58,254 nt of DNA from Rhodopseudomonas faecalis (GTDB lineage: Bacteria > Pseudomonadota > Alphaproteobacteria > Rhizobiales > Xanthobacteraceae), in assembly GCF_003217325.1 (NCBI RefSeq), contig NZ_QJTI01000025.1:1-58254 (forward strand), written 5' to 3'. Of this stretch, positions 34,035-41,651 are shown in pieces. The notes under the pieces are model-generated. The model searched no databases, was not told the origin of the DNA, and saw only the letters and a program-made list of their open reading frames with translations. The translations under genes and the position numbers were made by a program. Positions within the stretch are counted from its first letter, which is position 1; each line of letters begins with the position of its first letter.

Positions 34035-35252
34035 TTACGCCGCTTCGTCCGCGGCGAGATCGTCATCGGCATCGGCATCGCTGTCGCCCTCGGCGTCAGA
34101 CTCGGCCTCAGCCTTGGAACCGCGGCGCGGGCTCTTGACCAGCTGCGCCTCGACTTCCTTGACCGCTTCGGTCTCGGTGATCTGCTGCACCACCGCGATT
34201 TCGCGCGACAGCCGGTCGAGCGCCGCTTCGTAGAGCTGGCGTTCGCTGTAGGACTGTTCGGGCTGCGATTCCGAGCGATACAGGTCGCGCACCACCTCGG
34301 CGATCGCAACGATGTCGCCGGAGTTGATCTTCGCTTCGTATTCCTGGGCGCGGCGCGACCACATGGTGCGCTTGACGCGGGCGCGGCCCTTGAGGGTTTC
34401 CAGCGCCTTCTTGACCAGCGCCGGCTCCGACAGCTTGCGCATGCCGACATTGGCGACCTTGGCGGTCGGCACCCGCAGCGTCATCTTGTCCTTGATGAAG
34501 TTGATGACGAACAGCTCCAGACGAGCCCCCGCAATCTCCTGCTCCTCGATCGCCAGAATCTGGCCGACGCCATGAGCCGGGTACACCACGAATTCATGGG
34601 TCTTGAAGCCCTGACGCTGGGTCAGCGGCTTCTTCGCCTCCTCAACGCGCGCTGCAGCAGGGGCCGTGACGGGCTTGCTGGCAGCCGCCGGCTTGGCCGC
34701 GACAGCGGGCTTGCTGGCCGGCTTGGTCGCCGCGGGAGCGGCGGCAGCAGGCTTGGCAGGCGCTTTCACAGCAGCAGCAGATGGCTTCGCAGCGGTCTTT
34801 ACGGAGGTTTTCTGCATTTCACTTCTTTTGTTCTTGGGGGAGGTGGCTGCCGGGGCCGCGTGAGCAGCTTTGGCAACCGTTTTCGCGGGCGCAGCCGATT
34901 TCACCGCAGTCTTGGCGCTCGACTTTGAACCCGCGTTTGAACTCGACTTGGTACTGGTATGCGAGCTGGCCTTAGAACCTGACTTCGTGGGTGTGGAACT
35001 GGTCTTCGAACTGGTCTTGGAACTGGACTTCGCACTGGTCTTGGCGCTAGCCTTGGCACCGTGATGGCTACCTTGACCGGCACTGGTGACGGATTTGGGG
35101 CTGGCCTTCGCGGCGGCCGCCGAACTTGGCTTCGAACTGGTCTTGGTGGCGGCCCGGGCCGTGGCCGCTGAACGAGACGTTTTGGCACTGCGGCTGGCCG
35201 CAGCGGCTTTCACACCCTTAGAAACACTCTTCTTACGCGTTTTCTGTGGCAC
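34035..35252 (-). CDS. carD: CarD-family transcription regulator with a long histone-like N-terminal extension
   Basis: CarD/CdnL binds RNA polymerase beta and stabilises open promoters. The CarD domain starts near residue 210 (KTHEFVVYPAHGVGQILAIEEQEI) and runs to about 375, with the tryptophan-bearing helix in KRTMWSRRAQEYEAKI; an acidic tail follows. Before it lie about 205 residues of almost only Ala, Lys, Ser, Thr and Pro, like eukaryotic H1 tails. The inferred start is GTG (VPQKTRKKSVSK), about 90 bases downstream of a strong promoter. An internal ATG at 34817 would remove 145 residues, but the frame upstream keeps the same biased composition with no stop. Fairly sure of CarD, less so of the start. 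Confidence 0.85.
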   Translation of the reverse strand: MPQKTRKKSVSKGVKAAAASRSAKTSRSAATARAATKTSSKPSSAAAAKASPKSVTSAGQGSHHGAKASAKTSAKSSSKTSSKTSSTPTKSGSKASSHTSTKSSSNAGSKSSAKTAVKSAAPAKTVAKAAHAAPAATSPKNKRSEMQKTSVKTAAKPSAAAVKAPAKPAAAAPAATKPASKPAVAAKPAAASKPVTAPAAARVEEAKKPLTQRQGFKTHEFVVYPAHGVGQILAIEEQEIAGARLELFVINFIKDKMTLRVPTAKVANVGMRKLSEPALVKKALETLKGRARVKRTMWSRRAQEYEAKINSGDIVAIAEVVRDLYRSESQPEQSYSERQLYEAALDRLSREIAVVQQITETEAVKEVEAQLVKSPRRGSKAEAESDAEGDSDADADDDLAADEAA

Positions 35253-35346
35253 AGCCTGCGCGTGGAACAGCCACGCCCCTGTTCGATGTTACGGCGGACT
35301 CCTCGAGACACAACGGCGTGGCTGGAGCCCGCTCAAGAATGCGCTA

Positions 35347-35374
35347 AAAATAGCACATTTTCCGCAAAAATCAA
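35347..35374 (-). promoter_or_regulatory. Strong candidate promoter of carD
   Basis: Reading the minus strand, TTGATT (35374-35369) is followed after 16 bases by TATTTT (35352-35347), with a TGC just before it (extended -10). It sits in an AT-rich island rare in this DNA. Confidence 0.65.
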
Positions 35375-35395
35375 TGATTTATGCGAAAGTGCAAC

Positions 35396-35425
35396 ATCAT
35401 CCCGCCGCTAACGCGGCAGGATGAT
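35396..35425 (-). terminator. Hairpin between fdxA and carD
   Basis: A 13-bp stem, ATCATCCCGCCGC and GCGGCAGGATGAT (one mismatch, loop TAAC), lies about 60 bases after the fdxA stop and upstream of the carD promoter. It likely ends the fdxA transcript, although there is no T-run. Confidence 0.5.
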
Positions 35426-35487
35426 CGAACAGGGTTAAGTTCAGGCGATCGAATCGGTTCGACCGTACCGGCGAAAGCCGGCAAAAA

Positions 35488-35823
35488 TCAGTCGCCAGTA
35501 CCCGGCTGCGCCGAGAACAGCTTGGCCTTGTCGGCGGCGCCGTCGAATTCCTTCGCTTCCGGCATCGCATCCTTCTTCTGGGTGAGATTCGGCCAGGTCT
35601 TCGAATATTCGGCGTTCAGCGACAGCCACTTCTCAAGGCCCGGCTCGGTGTCCGGCTTGATGGCGTCGGCCGGGCATTCCGGTTCGCACACGCCGCAGTC
35701 GATGCACTCGTCCGGATTGATGACCAGCATGTTCTCGCCCTCGTAGAAGCAATCTACCGGGCAAACCTCCACGCAGTCGGTATATTTGCACTTGATGCAG
35801 TTTTCAGTGACGACGTAAGTCAT
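35488..35823 (-). CDS. fdxA: 7Fe-8S ferredoxin, FdxA (Azotobacter FdI type)
   Basis: The 111-residue electron carrier has cluster cysteines in [17 protein letters not shown] (Cys9, 12, 17, 21, 25) and [12 protein letters not shown]. The sequence is very close to Azotobacter ferredoxin I, which holds one [3Fe-4S] and one [4Fe-4S] cluster. The C-terminal segment [22 protein letters not shown] is typical. A GGAG ribosome site precedes the ATG. It lies between the S4 gene and carD, all on the minus strand. Confidence 0.95.
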   Translation of the reverse strand: MTYVVTENCIKCKYTDCVEVCPVDCFYEGENMLVINPDECIDCGVCEPECPADAIKPDTEPGLEKWLSLNAEYSKTWPNLTQKKDAMPEAKEFDGAADKAKLFSAQPGTGD

Positions 35824-35898
35824 CCAAACGCTCCGGAACGGTTCTAAATTTTGAGTGTTTGCGTACCGCAGGAGCCCCGCAGCCGCAAGTGAAGATGC

Positions 35899-36168
35899 CT
35901 ACTTCGGGGGCAGCCCGAGATCGGCATAAAGTCCAGTAACCGAGGCCGCATCGCCGCGGCGGTCGGCGAATCCAATCACCTTCAGCACCCGCACGCCACG
36001 ATCCAGCGCAATCGTCACCACGTCGCCGATCTTGATCGCGTGCCCCGGCGAGGTCTGCCGGCCGCCATTGATCCGGACATGTCCGGATTCGACCAGCGCG
36101 GCGGCGCTGCTGCGCGCCTTGACCACGCGCGCATGCCACAGCCACTTGTCGAGTCGCTGGCGCTCCAA
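35899..36168 (-). CDS. S4-domain RNA-binding protein (Hsp15-like)
   Basis: The 89-residue protein is almost entirely an S4 domain (RQRLDKWLWHARVVKARSSAAALVESGHVRINGGRQ). This is the signature of Hsp15/HslR, which binds stalled 50S subunits carrying nascent chains. The C-terminus is shorter than that of E. coli Hsp15 (133 residues). It lies 46 bases after the helicase gene, so co-transcription is likely. Confidence 0.87.
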   Translation of the reverse strand: MERQRLDKWLWHARVVKARSSAAALVESGHVRINGGRQTSPGHAIKIGDVVTIALDRGVRVLKVIGFADRRGDAASVTGLYADLGLPPK

Positions 36169-36214
36169 CGGTCACCAATCGTTGCGGGCGCGGGCACGCG
36201 GCCCGCGCCAAAAC

Positions 36215-39200
36215 TCAATCCTTGCGGGTTGCGGTCAGTTGTTCTTTCAGCGCGGCCAGTTTGGCGAACGGCGAATTGGGATCGGCGGCGCGTTCACGCG
36301 GCGGCTGCGACGACGAGAACACCCGCGGCGCGCGATCGCCGCCTTCGCGGCCCTCGCGCCCCTGACGTCCGCCCTTCGGGCCCTTGTGATCCTTGCGGCC
36401 CTTGCCCTGGAACCGATGGCCCTCGCGGCCCTTCTGCCCCTCGCCCTCGCCGGCTTCGTCGCGCGGACGACGGAATTCCGGCTTACGGTCGCGGTCGCGG
36501 CGGCCACCATGGCGCTCGCCCTTGTCGCGCGCCTCGGCGCCCTCAGCCCCCGCCTCACCACCGGCGGCAGCCGCGCCGCCGCGGCCATGCTGGCCATGGC
36601 GATGACGCTGACGATCCTGGCGCGGCCGGTCATCCGAGCGACCGCCCGGACGCCACACTTCAACAAATTCCGGCTCAGCGGGCGCAGCGGCGGCAGCCGG
36701 CGCGGGCTGCTCGCCCTCGGCGGCGACCGGCTCAACGCCATCCGCGGCAGGCGCCTCAGTGACAGGCGCCTCAGTGGCAGGCGCCTCAGTGGCAGGCGCC
36801 TCAGTGGCAGGCACTTCGGCGGCAATTTCAGCCACCGGCTCAGCAGCCACTTCAGCAGCCGGCGCTTCAGCGGGCGTCTCGGCGGCTGGGGTCTCGGCGG
36901 CCGGGGTCTCGGCAGGTGCTTCAGCAGCCTCGGTCGCGGCGTCGAGAGGCGGCGCTTCGGTGACCGCCTCCTGGACCAGTTCAGTGACGTCGGCAGCGCC
37001 CTCGGCAGCAACGGCTTCCGCGGGGGCAGCTTGCTCCGCAGCGGGCGCGGTAACGGCCGGCGCCGGCAGCGGCGGCCGCTTCTCCATGCGATAGCCGAGC
37101 GCGCGCAGGATCGAGGCAAAATCCTCACCGGCCGAGCCGGTCAGCGAGGTCATCGCCTGGGTCACGGTGAAGCCGCGGCCGTCAAACGCACCAGCCGGCT
37201 TTTCGCCCGGCGCGTTTTCGCGCCAGGAAAGCGCCGGACGGATCAGATCGGCGAGCCGCTCCAAAATATCGACGCGCACCGCGCGTTCGCCGCACTGCCG
37301 ATAGCCGAGCGTGCGATAGGCCTCGCGATCGAGCGACTTGTCGACCGGGAACGAGGTGCGGCCGCTGCTCGCCAGATGCTGGGCATTGGACAGCGCCGAC
37401 AGATCGACATTGTCGCGCTTCTGCGCCCACAGCAGCGAGGCCAGCGAGCGCGCCGCCGGCTTGAGCAGCGACGGGAAGTAGATGTGATAGGCGCCAAAAC
37501 GCACGCCGTATTTGCGCAGGGTGGCGCGCGAAGTCTGATCGAGATCCTTCATCTCGGCGGCGATCTTGGAGCGCTCCAGCACGCCGAGCGCCTCGATCAG
37601 CTGAAAAGCGATGCCGCGCGCGATGCCGCTGACGTCTTCGGCCTTCGACAGCTCGAACAGCGGACCGAGCAGCTTTTCCAGATGGGTTTTGAGCCAGAGT
37701 TCCAGCCGGGCCTGCACCGCCTCGCGCGCCGCGCCGGCCAGCCGGTCATCAGCAATGATGCGCAGCCGCGGCTGCATCGCGTCGTCGGCCGCCACCAGCT
37801 TGGCCACGGCGTCGCCGGTCCAGCGAATGGTGCCATCCGAGGTCAGCACGAATTGTTCGTCAGGCGCAGCGGCGAGCTTGCCGGCGCGCGCTTCGATCTC
37901 GCCGGCCAGCGCCTTGAGCGCTGCAGCCTGCAGCGCCTTGGCTTCGGAGCCCGCCTCGGCGGCATCCGGAACGAATGTAAAGCCGTCGAGCCGACCGATT
38001 GCGTGGCCCTCGACGATCACTTCGCCGGTCTTTCCAATTTCGGTATTCAGCATCGCATTTTCCCGCAGGCGGCGCATCAATACACTGGTACGACGATCAA
38101 CGAAACGCTCTGTAAGGCGTTCGTGGAGCGCATCTGACAATTTATTTTCCAGCTCGCGCGAGATGCCCTGCCAGTGATCAGGGTCGCGCAACCAGTCAGG
38201 CCGGTTGGCCACGAAGGTCCAAGTTCTGATCTGCGCAATGCGCGCAGACAACGTGTCGATGTCACCATCGGTTCGGTCCGCCTGGGCGATCTGGGCCGCA
38301 AACCATGCATCAGGAATTCTGCCTTTTCGCATCAAGTAGCCGAACACCGTCATCACCAATTCGGCGTGCGCTGACGGCGCGAGCTTCCGATAGTCTGGAA
38401 TCTGGCAGGCGTCCCATAGACGTTCGACGGCCGCAGCGCCATGGGCCATATCGCGCACATCGCCATCGCGGGCGGCGTGATCAAGCACCCGGAGGTCTTC
38501 GGCGATCGGCGCGCGGGTCAGCGCCTCATGGGGCGGCGGCACCGACAACGACACCTGCAAGGCGGCCAGCGAGGAAAAATCCAACCTGGAATTGCGCCAT
38601 TGCAGCATTTTGACGTTGTCAAAGGTATGATTTTGTAGCGCGTTCACCAGTTCCGGCTCAAACGGCGCGCAGCGGCCGGTGGTGCCGAACGTGCCGTTGC
38701 GGGTGGCGCGGCCGGCCCGGCCGGCGATCTGGGCAAATTCCGCGGGATTAAGCCGGCGGTATTGATATCCATCGAATTTACGATCGGACGCGAACGCGAC
38801 GTGATCGACGTCGAGATTGAGGCCCATGCCGATCGCGTCGGTGGCCACCAGATAATCGACGTCGCCGGATTGATACATCGCCACCTGGGCGTTGCGGGTA
38901 CGCGGCGACAGCGAGCCGAGCACCACCGCGGCGCCGCCATGCTGGCGCCGGATCAGCTCGGCGATCGCATAAACCTCGTCGGCGGAGAACGCCACGATCG
39001 CGGTACGGCGCGGCTGCCGGGTGATCTTGCGGTCGCCGGCATATTCGAGCTGCGACAGCCGCGGCCGGGTGATGATCGCCGCGCCCGGCAACAGCCGCTC
39101 GATGATCGGCCGCATGGTGGCGGCGCCGAGCAGCAGCGTCTCATCGCGACCACGGCGCTGCAAAATGCGGTCGGTGAACACGTGGCCGCGCTCGAGATCG

Positions 39201-39556
39201 GCCGCGAGCTGGATTTCATCGACCGCCATGAAGGACACGTCGAGATCGCGCGGCATCGCCTCGACGGTCGACACCCAATAGCGCGGTCTGGCCGGCTTGA
39301 TCTTCTCTTCGCCGGTGATCAACGCCACCGCGTCCGCGCCGACCCGGTCGACAATCTTGTTGTAGACCTCGCGCGCGAGCAGCCGCAGCGGCAGCCCGAT
39401 CATGCCGCTGGAATGGGCCAGCATCCGCTCGATCGCCAGATGGGTCTTGCCGGTGTTGGTCGGTCCGAGCACCGCAGTGACGCCAGCGCCAGCGGCGCGT
39501 TCGAAGGACGACGCCGATGCGAACGTGGTCGGGAAAGCTACCATGGCACCAATCAT
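36215..39556 (-). CDS. SUV3-like superfamily 2 helicase with long disordered C-terminal tail
   Basis: The 1113-residue protein has a helicase core at the N-terminus: Walker A GPTNTGKT (31-38), DEIQ (113-116), a motif VI-like QIAGRAGRATRNG, and SUV3-type middle and C-terminal domains to about residue 830. About 280 residues of low-complexity tail follow: Ala/Glu/Pro-rich with ATEAP repeats, then Gly/Arg/Lys/Asp-rich (GRKDHKGPKGGRQGREGREGG). SUV3 homologues unwind RNA in degradation complexes; the basic tail likely binds RNA. The start could also be an ATG four codons later. It is encoded upstream of the S4 gene, forming an RNA-linked block. Confidence 0.87.
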   Translation of the reverse strand: MIGAMVAFPTTFASASSFERAAGAGVTAVLGPTNTGKTHLAIERMLAHSSGMIGLPLRLLAREVYNKIVDRVGADAVALITGEEKIKPARPRYWVSTVEAMPRDLDVSFMAVDEIQLAADLERGHVFTDRILQRRGRDETLLLGAATMRPIIERLLPGAAIITRPRLSQLEYAGDRKITRQPRRTAIVAFSADEVYAIAELIRRQHGGAAVVLGSLSPRTRNAQVAMYQSGDVDYLVATDAIGMGLNLDVDHVAFASDRKFDGYQYRRLNPAEFAQIAGRAGRATRNGTFGTTGRCAPFEPELVNALQNHTFDNVKMLQWRNSRLDFSSLAALQVSLSVPPPHEALTRAPIAEDLRVLDHAARDGDVRDMAHGAAAVERLWDACQIPDYRKLAPSAHAELVMTVFGYLMRKGRIPDAWFAAQIAQADRTDGDIDTLSARIAQIRTWTFVANRPDWLRDPDHWQGISRELENKLSDALHERLTERFVDRRTSVLMRRLRENAMLNTEIGKTGEVIVEGHAIGRLDGFTFVPDAAEAGSEAKALQAAALKALAGEIEARAGKLAAAPDEQFVLTSDGTIRWTGDAVAKLVAADDAMQPRLRIIADDRLAGAAREAVQARLELWLKTHLEKLLGPLFELSKAEDVSGIARGIAFQLIEALGVLERSKIAAEMKDLDQTSRATLRKYGVRFGAYHIYFPSLLKPAARSLASLLWAQKRDNVDLSALSNAQHLASSGRTSFPVDKSLDREAYRTLGYRQCGERAVRVDILERLADLIRPALSWRENAPGEKPAGAFDGRGFTVTQAMTSLTGSAGEDFASILRALGYRMEKRPPLPAPAVTAPAAEQAAPAEAVAAEGAADVTELVQEAVTEAPPLDAATEAAEAPAETPAAETPAAETPAEAPAAEVAAEPVAEIAAEVPATEAPATEAPATEAPVTEAPAADGVEPVAAEGEQPAPAAAAAPAEPEFVEVWRPGGRSDDRPRQDRQRHRHGQHGRGGAAAAGGEAGAEGAEARDKGERHGGRRDRDRKPEFRRPRDEAGEGEGQKGREGHRFQGKGRKDHKGPKGGRQGREGREGGDRAPRVFSSSQPPRERAADPNSPFAKLAALKEQLTATRKD
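36748..36822. repeat. 15-bp tandem repeat in the helicase tail
   Basis: Four 15-bp units, CAGGCGCCTCAGTGG (the first ends TGA), plus a degenerate fifth. They encode the ATEAP/VTEAP pentapeptides and keep frame. Confidence 0.88.
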
Positions 39557-39869
39557 GTCAGGAGGTTGAGCTGCAGAGACCGATGTGTCGCAAAATGTGA
39601 CGCCGGCTTGCCGGGCCAGCGACCGGCTCTTTTCAGACTTGGAACGAGTCCGGAACGAATCGCGGCCGAATCGCTGACTCCGGCCGCCTTGGCTGCGATC
39701 ACCCCAACATATTGATCCGACTCTGAAAATCCACCACCAGATCGAGCCTTACCGCGGCTCGCGGGCGCCGCGACCCGGCCCCAAACGTTAATTTGATCCA
39801 TGCGCCGCAACGGTGCCGAGTCAACATGATTCCAGCCTCCTGTTAGTTGCGTGCCACGACAAAGGCCGG
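39557..39869. other. Spacer of about 310 bases
   Basis: It lies upstream of the helicase gene and downstream of the DUF3108 gene. No supportable gene or clear promoter was recognised; open frames are short and lack ribosome sites. Confidence 0.4.
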
Positions 39870-40811
39870 TCACTGCCCTTTGGACGCCGCGCGCGGCGTG
39901 GCGGCGGCAACGAACTGGGTGGCTTCGAGCACCGCATTGCCGAGCGGCGTCGGGATTTTCATCTTGAACGGCACCAGCACCCGCGTTCCGGGGATCGGCA
40001 CCAGCCAGACCTCCATGTCGCGCTGCGCCATCAGATATTTGATCGCGGCGCGGTCGGCGATGTAGCCCGAGATCGGCGTGAAATAGACGGCGCAGACCAG
40101 CGCCGGGCCGCGATAGCCCTTCTCGGCCTTGACGTTCTCGATGCGCTTGAAATCGAATTTCAGATCGTAGCGCATCCGTCCGTCAAAAATCGCGGTGGCG
40201 GTGCGGCAGACTTCGGCGCTCATCAGATCGCCGGTGCCGGACACGCGCATCATCGAGCCGGTCATCGGATCGACCACGCCGCGGCGATGAGCTTCCGTGA
40301 TCGGAATGCGGTCGTTGTCCGGGGGCGGTTCCGGGGTGATGCTGGAATCCTTGATGACGCCGCCGGCCAGCGTGATGCGGATGGTCTCGGATTTGCGCGA
40401 GGTGGAGGTGGTGGCGGTGTAGCCGCTCGGCTGCAACTGGCCGTTCACGACCTTGCCGGCGGAGCTGCCCGAACCCGAGCCCCCGGAAAACGCCTTCAAT
40501 ATTCCCGAGGAGCCGCCCTGGGCGGCGGCGGCATATTGATCGTCGGCGATGTCGATGCGCCAGGCGCCGCGCCCGATCAGAATGCCGGCCAGCGAGGCTT
40601 CATATTGCGCATCAAGCCTTCCCTGCGCCGCGGCCGGCGGCGGCGCGGCGGCGAGCGCCGCCAGCAGGGCCGTGCTCACACTCAGCAGGCAGGTTTTGCA
40701 CCGAGCCTTGAACTTTGCCGTGCGCACGGGCTGTTTCCAAAGGAGCGCTGCTACCGAAGGGCGGACCGCTTCACGCGGAAGCCTAGTTGGCTTGACGTCA
40801 TGATGCGTCAT
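39870..40811 (-). CDS. Exported DUF3108-domain protein
   Basis: The 313-residue product has a signal peptide (about residues 40-62, SVSTALLAALAAAPPPAAA) and a DUF3108 body. The strands RLDAQYEASLAGILIGRGAWRIDI and GYTATTSTSRKSETIRITLAGG suit a lipid-binding-like beta fold. Function in this family is uncharacterised. The long pre-signal stretch makes the start doubtful: a GTG at residues VRTAKFKARCKTC, with GGAAA upstream, would give a more usual signal peptide. Confidence 0.75.
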   Translation of the reverse strand: MTHHDVKPTRLPREAVRPSVAALLWKQPVRTAKFKARCKTCLLSVSTALLAALAAAPPPAAAQGRLDAQYEASLAGILIGRGAWRIDIADDQYAAAAQGGSSGILKAFSGGSGSGSSAGKVVNGQLQPSGYTATTSTSRKSETIRITLAGGVIKDSSITPEPPPDNDRIPITEAHRRGVVDPMTGSMMRVSGTGDLMSAEVCRTATAIFDGRMRYDLKFDFKRIENVKAEKGYRGPALVCAVYFTPISGYIADRAAIKYLMAQRDMEVWLVPIPGTRVLVPFKMKIPTPLGNAVLEATQFVAAATPRAASKGQ

Positions 40812-40973
40812 CCGGTTGAACAACTCCTGCAGAGGGGGGCCGCGTGAGCAGCCAATCGTTTCGGAAGCAATCGCGCCGTGTATATGGTTGCAATTCCGAG
40901 CGAAGTTCAAGCCGAACGCAGCGCCGTCGCCCTGCCTTGCGGTCACAAATTGCAGGTTCCTGGCGCGCTGCGC

Positions 40974-41002
40974 TTGACGATAGCCGGCTTCCCCCCTATA
41001 GG
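40974..41002 (+). promoter_or_regulatory. Candidate promoter of rpmB
   Basis: TTGACG (40974-40979) and TATAGG (40997-41002) are separated by 17 bases; CTATAG at a 16-base spacing is the alternative. It lies about 80 bases before the L28 start. Confidence 0.55.
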
Positions 41003-41080
41003 TCCGCGGTTCCTGAAATGGACATTATATTCAACCCCCGCGGCCTCGCGGCGAGGCGGGGATGACAGAGGATTTTCGCC

Positions 41081-41386
41081 ATGTCCCGGCGTTGCGAACT
41101 GACCGCCAAGGGTGCCCAAGTCGGCCACAGCGTCAGCCACTCGAATATCAAGACCAAGCGCCGGTTTCTGCCGAACCTGGTCAACGTCACCTTCATCTCG
41201 GACTCGCTCGGTCGCTCGGTGCGGCTGCGGGTCTCGGCCAATGCGCTGAAGTCGGTCGATCACCGCGGTGGTCTCGACGGCTTCCTGCTCAAGGCCAAGG
41301 ACGCTGAACTGTCGCCGAAGGCGATCGAGATCAAGCGCCAGATCGAGAAGAAGAAGCTGACCGCCGAGATGGCCGCTCAGGCCTGA
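41081..41386 (+). CDS. rpmB: 50S ribosomal protein L28
   Basis: The 101-residue protein starts [29 protein letters not shown], the standard alphaproteobacterial L28 signature, with a C-terminal helical extension ([22 protein letters not shown]). A single gene with its own promoter and terminator. Confidence 0.97.
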   Translation: MSRRCELTAKGAQVGHSVSHSNIKTKRRFLPNLVNVTFISDSLGRSVRLRVSANALKSVDHRGGLDGFLLKAKDAELSPKAIEIKRQIEKKKLTAEMAAQA

Positions 41387-41422
41387 TCGCAGCGCTTCGC
41401 CTTCAAGGCAAATAAATTTGGG

Positions 41423-41449
41423 ACGGCCGGGCTTCACCCGGCCGTTTTC
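41423..41449 (+). terminator. Rho-independent terminator of rpmB
   Basis: Stem ACGGCCGGG / CCCGGCCGT with loop CTTCA is followed by TTTCG. It begins 37 bases after the rpmB stop. Confidence 0.85.
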
Positions 41450-41651
41450 GTTTGGTGTTCGCCAGCCCGCTGTCCCGCAGCAGGCCGCAGCATCATGACC
41501 GATGCATCATGACCTGCATGGGCCACGTGCTGACCTCGTAATGCTCCTAGGCTGGGAGTTGCCGCAAGCGCCGCGCGAATCGCGTAGCTTGACGAGGTTC
41601 GGGGCAGAGGCCTGCCGGAATCTTCAAGCCACCTGATGGCAGGATCTTGCC

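Noticed and set aside
36032-38137. Long open frame opposite the helicase tail
   Set aside because: Composition follows the repeats of the real gene on the other strand, with no motif or ribosome site.
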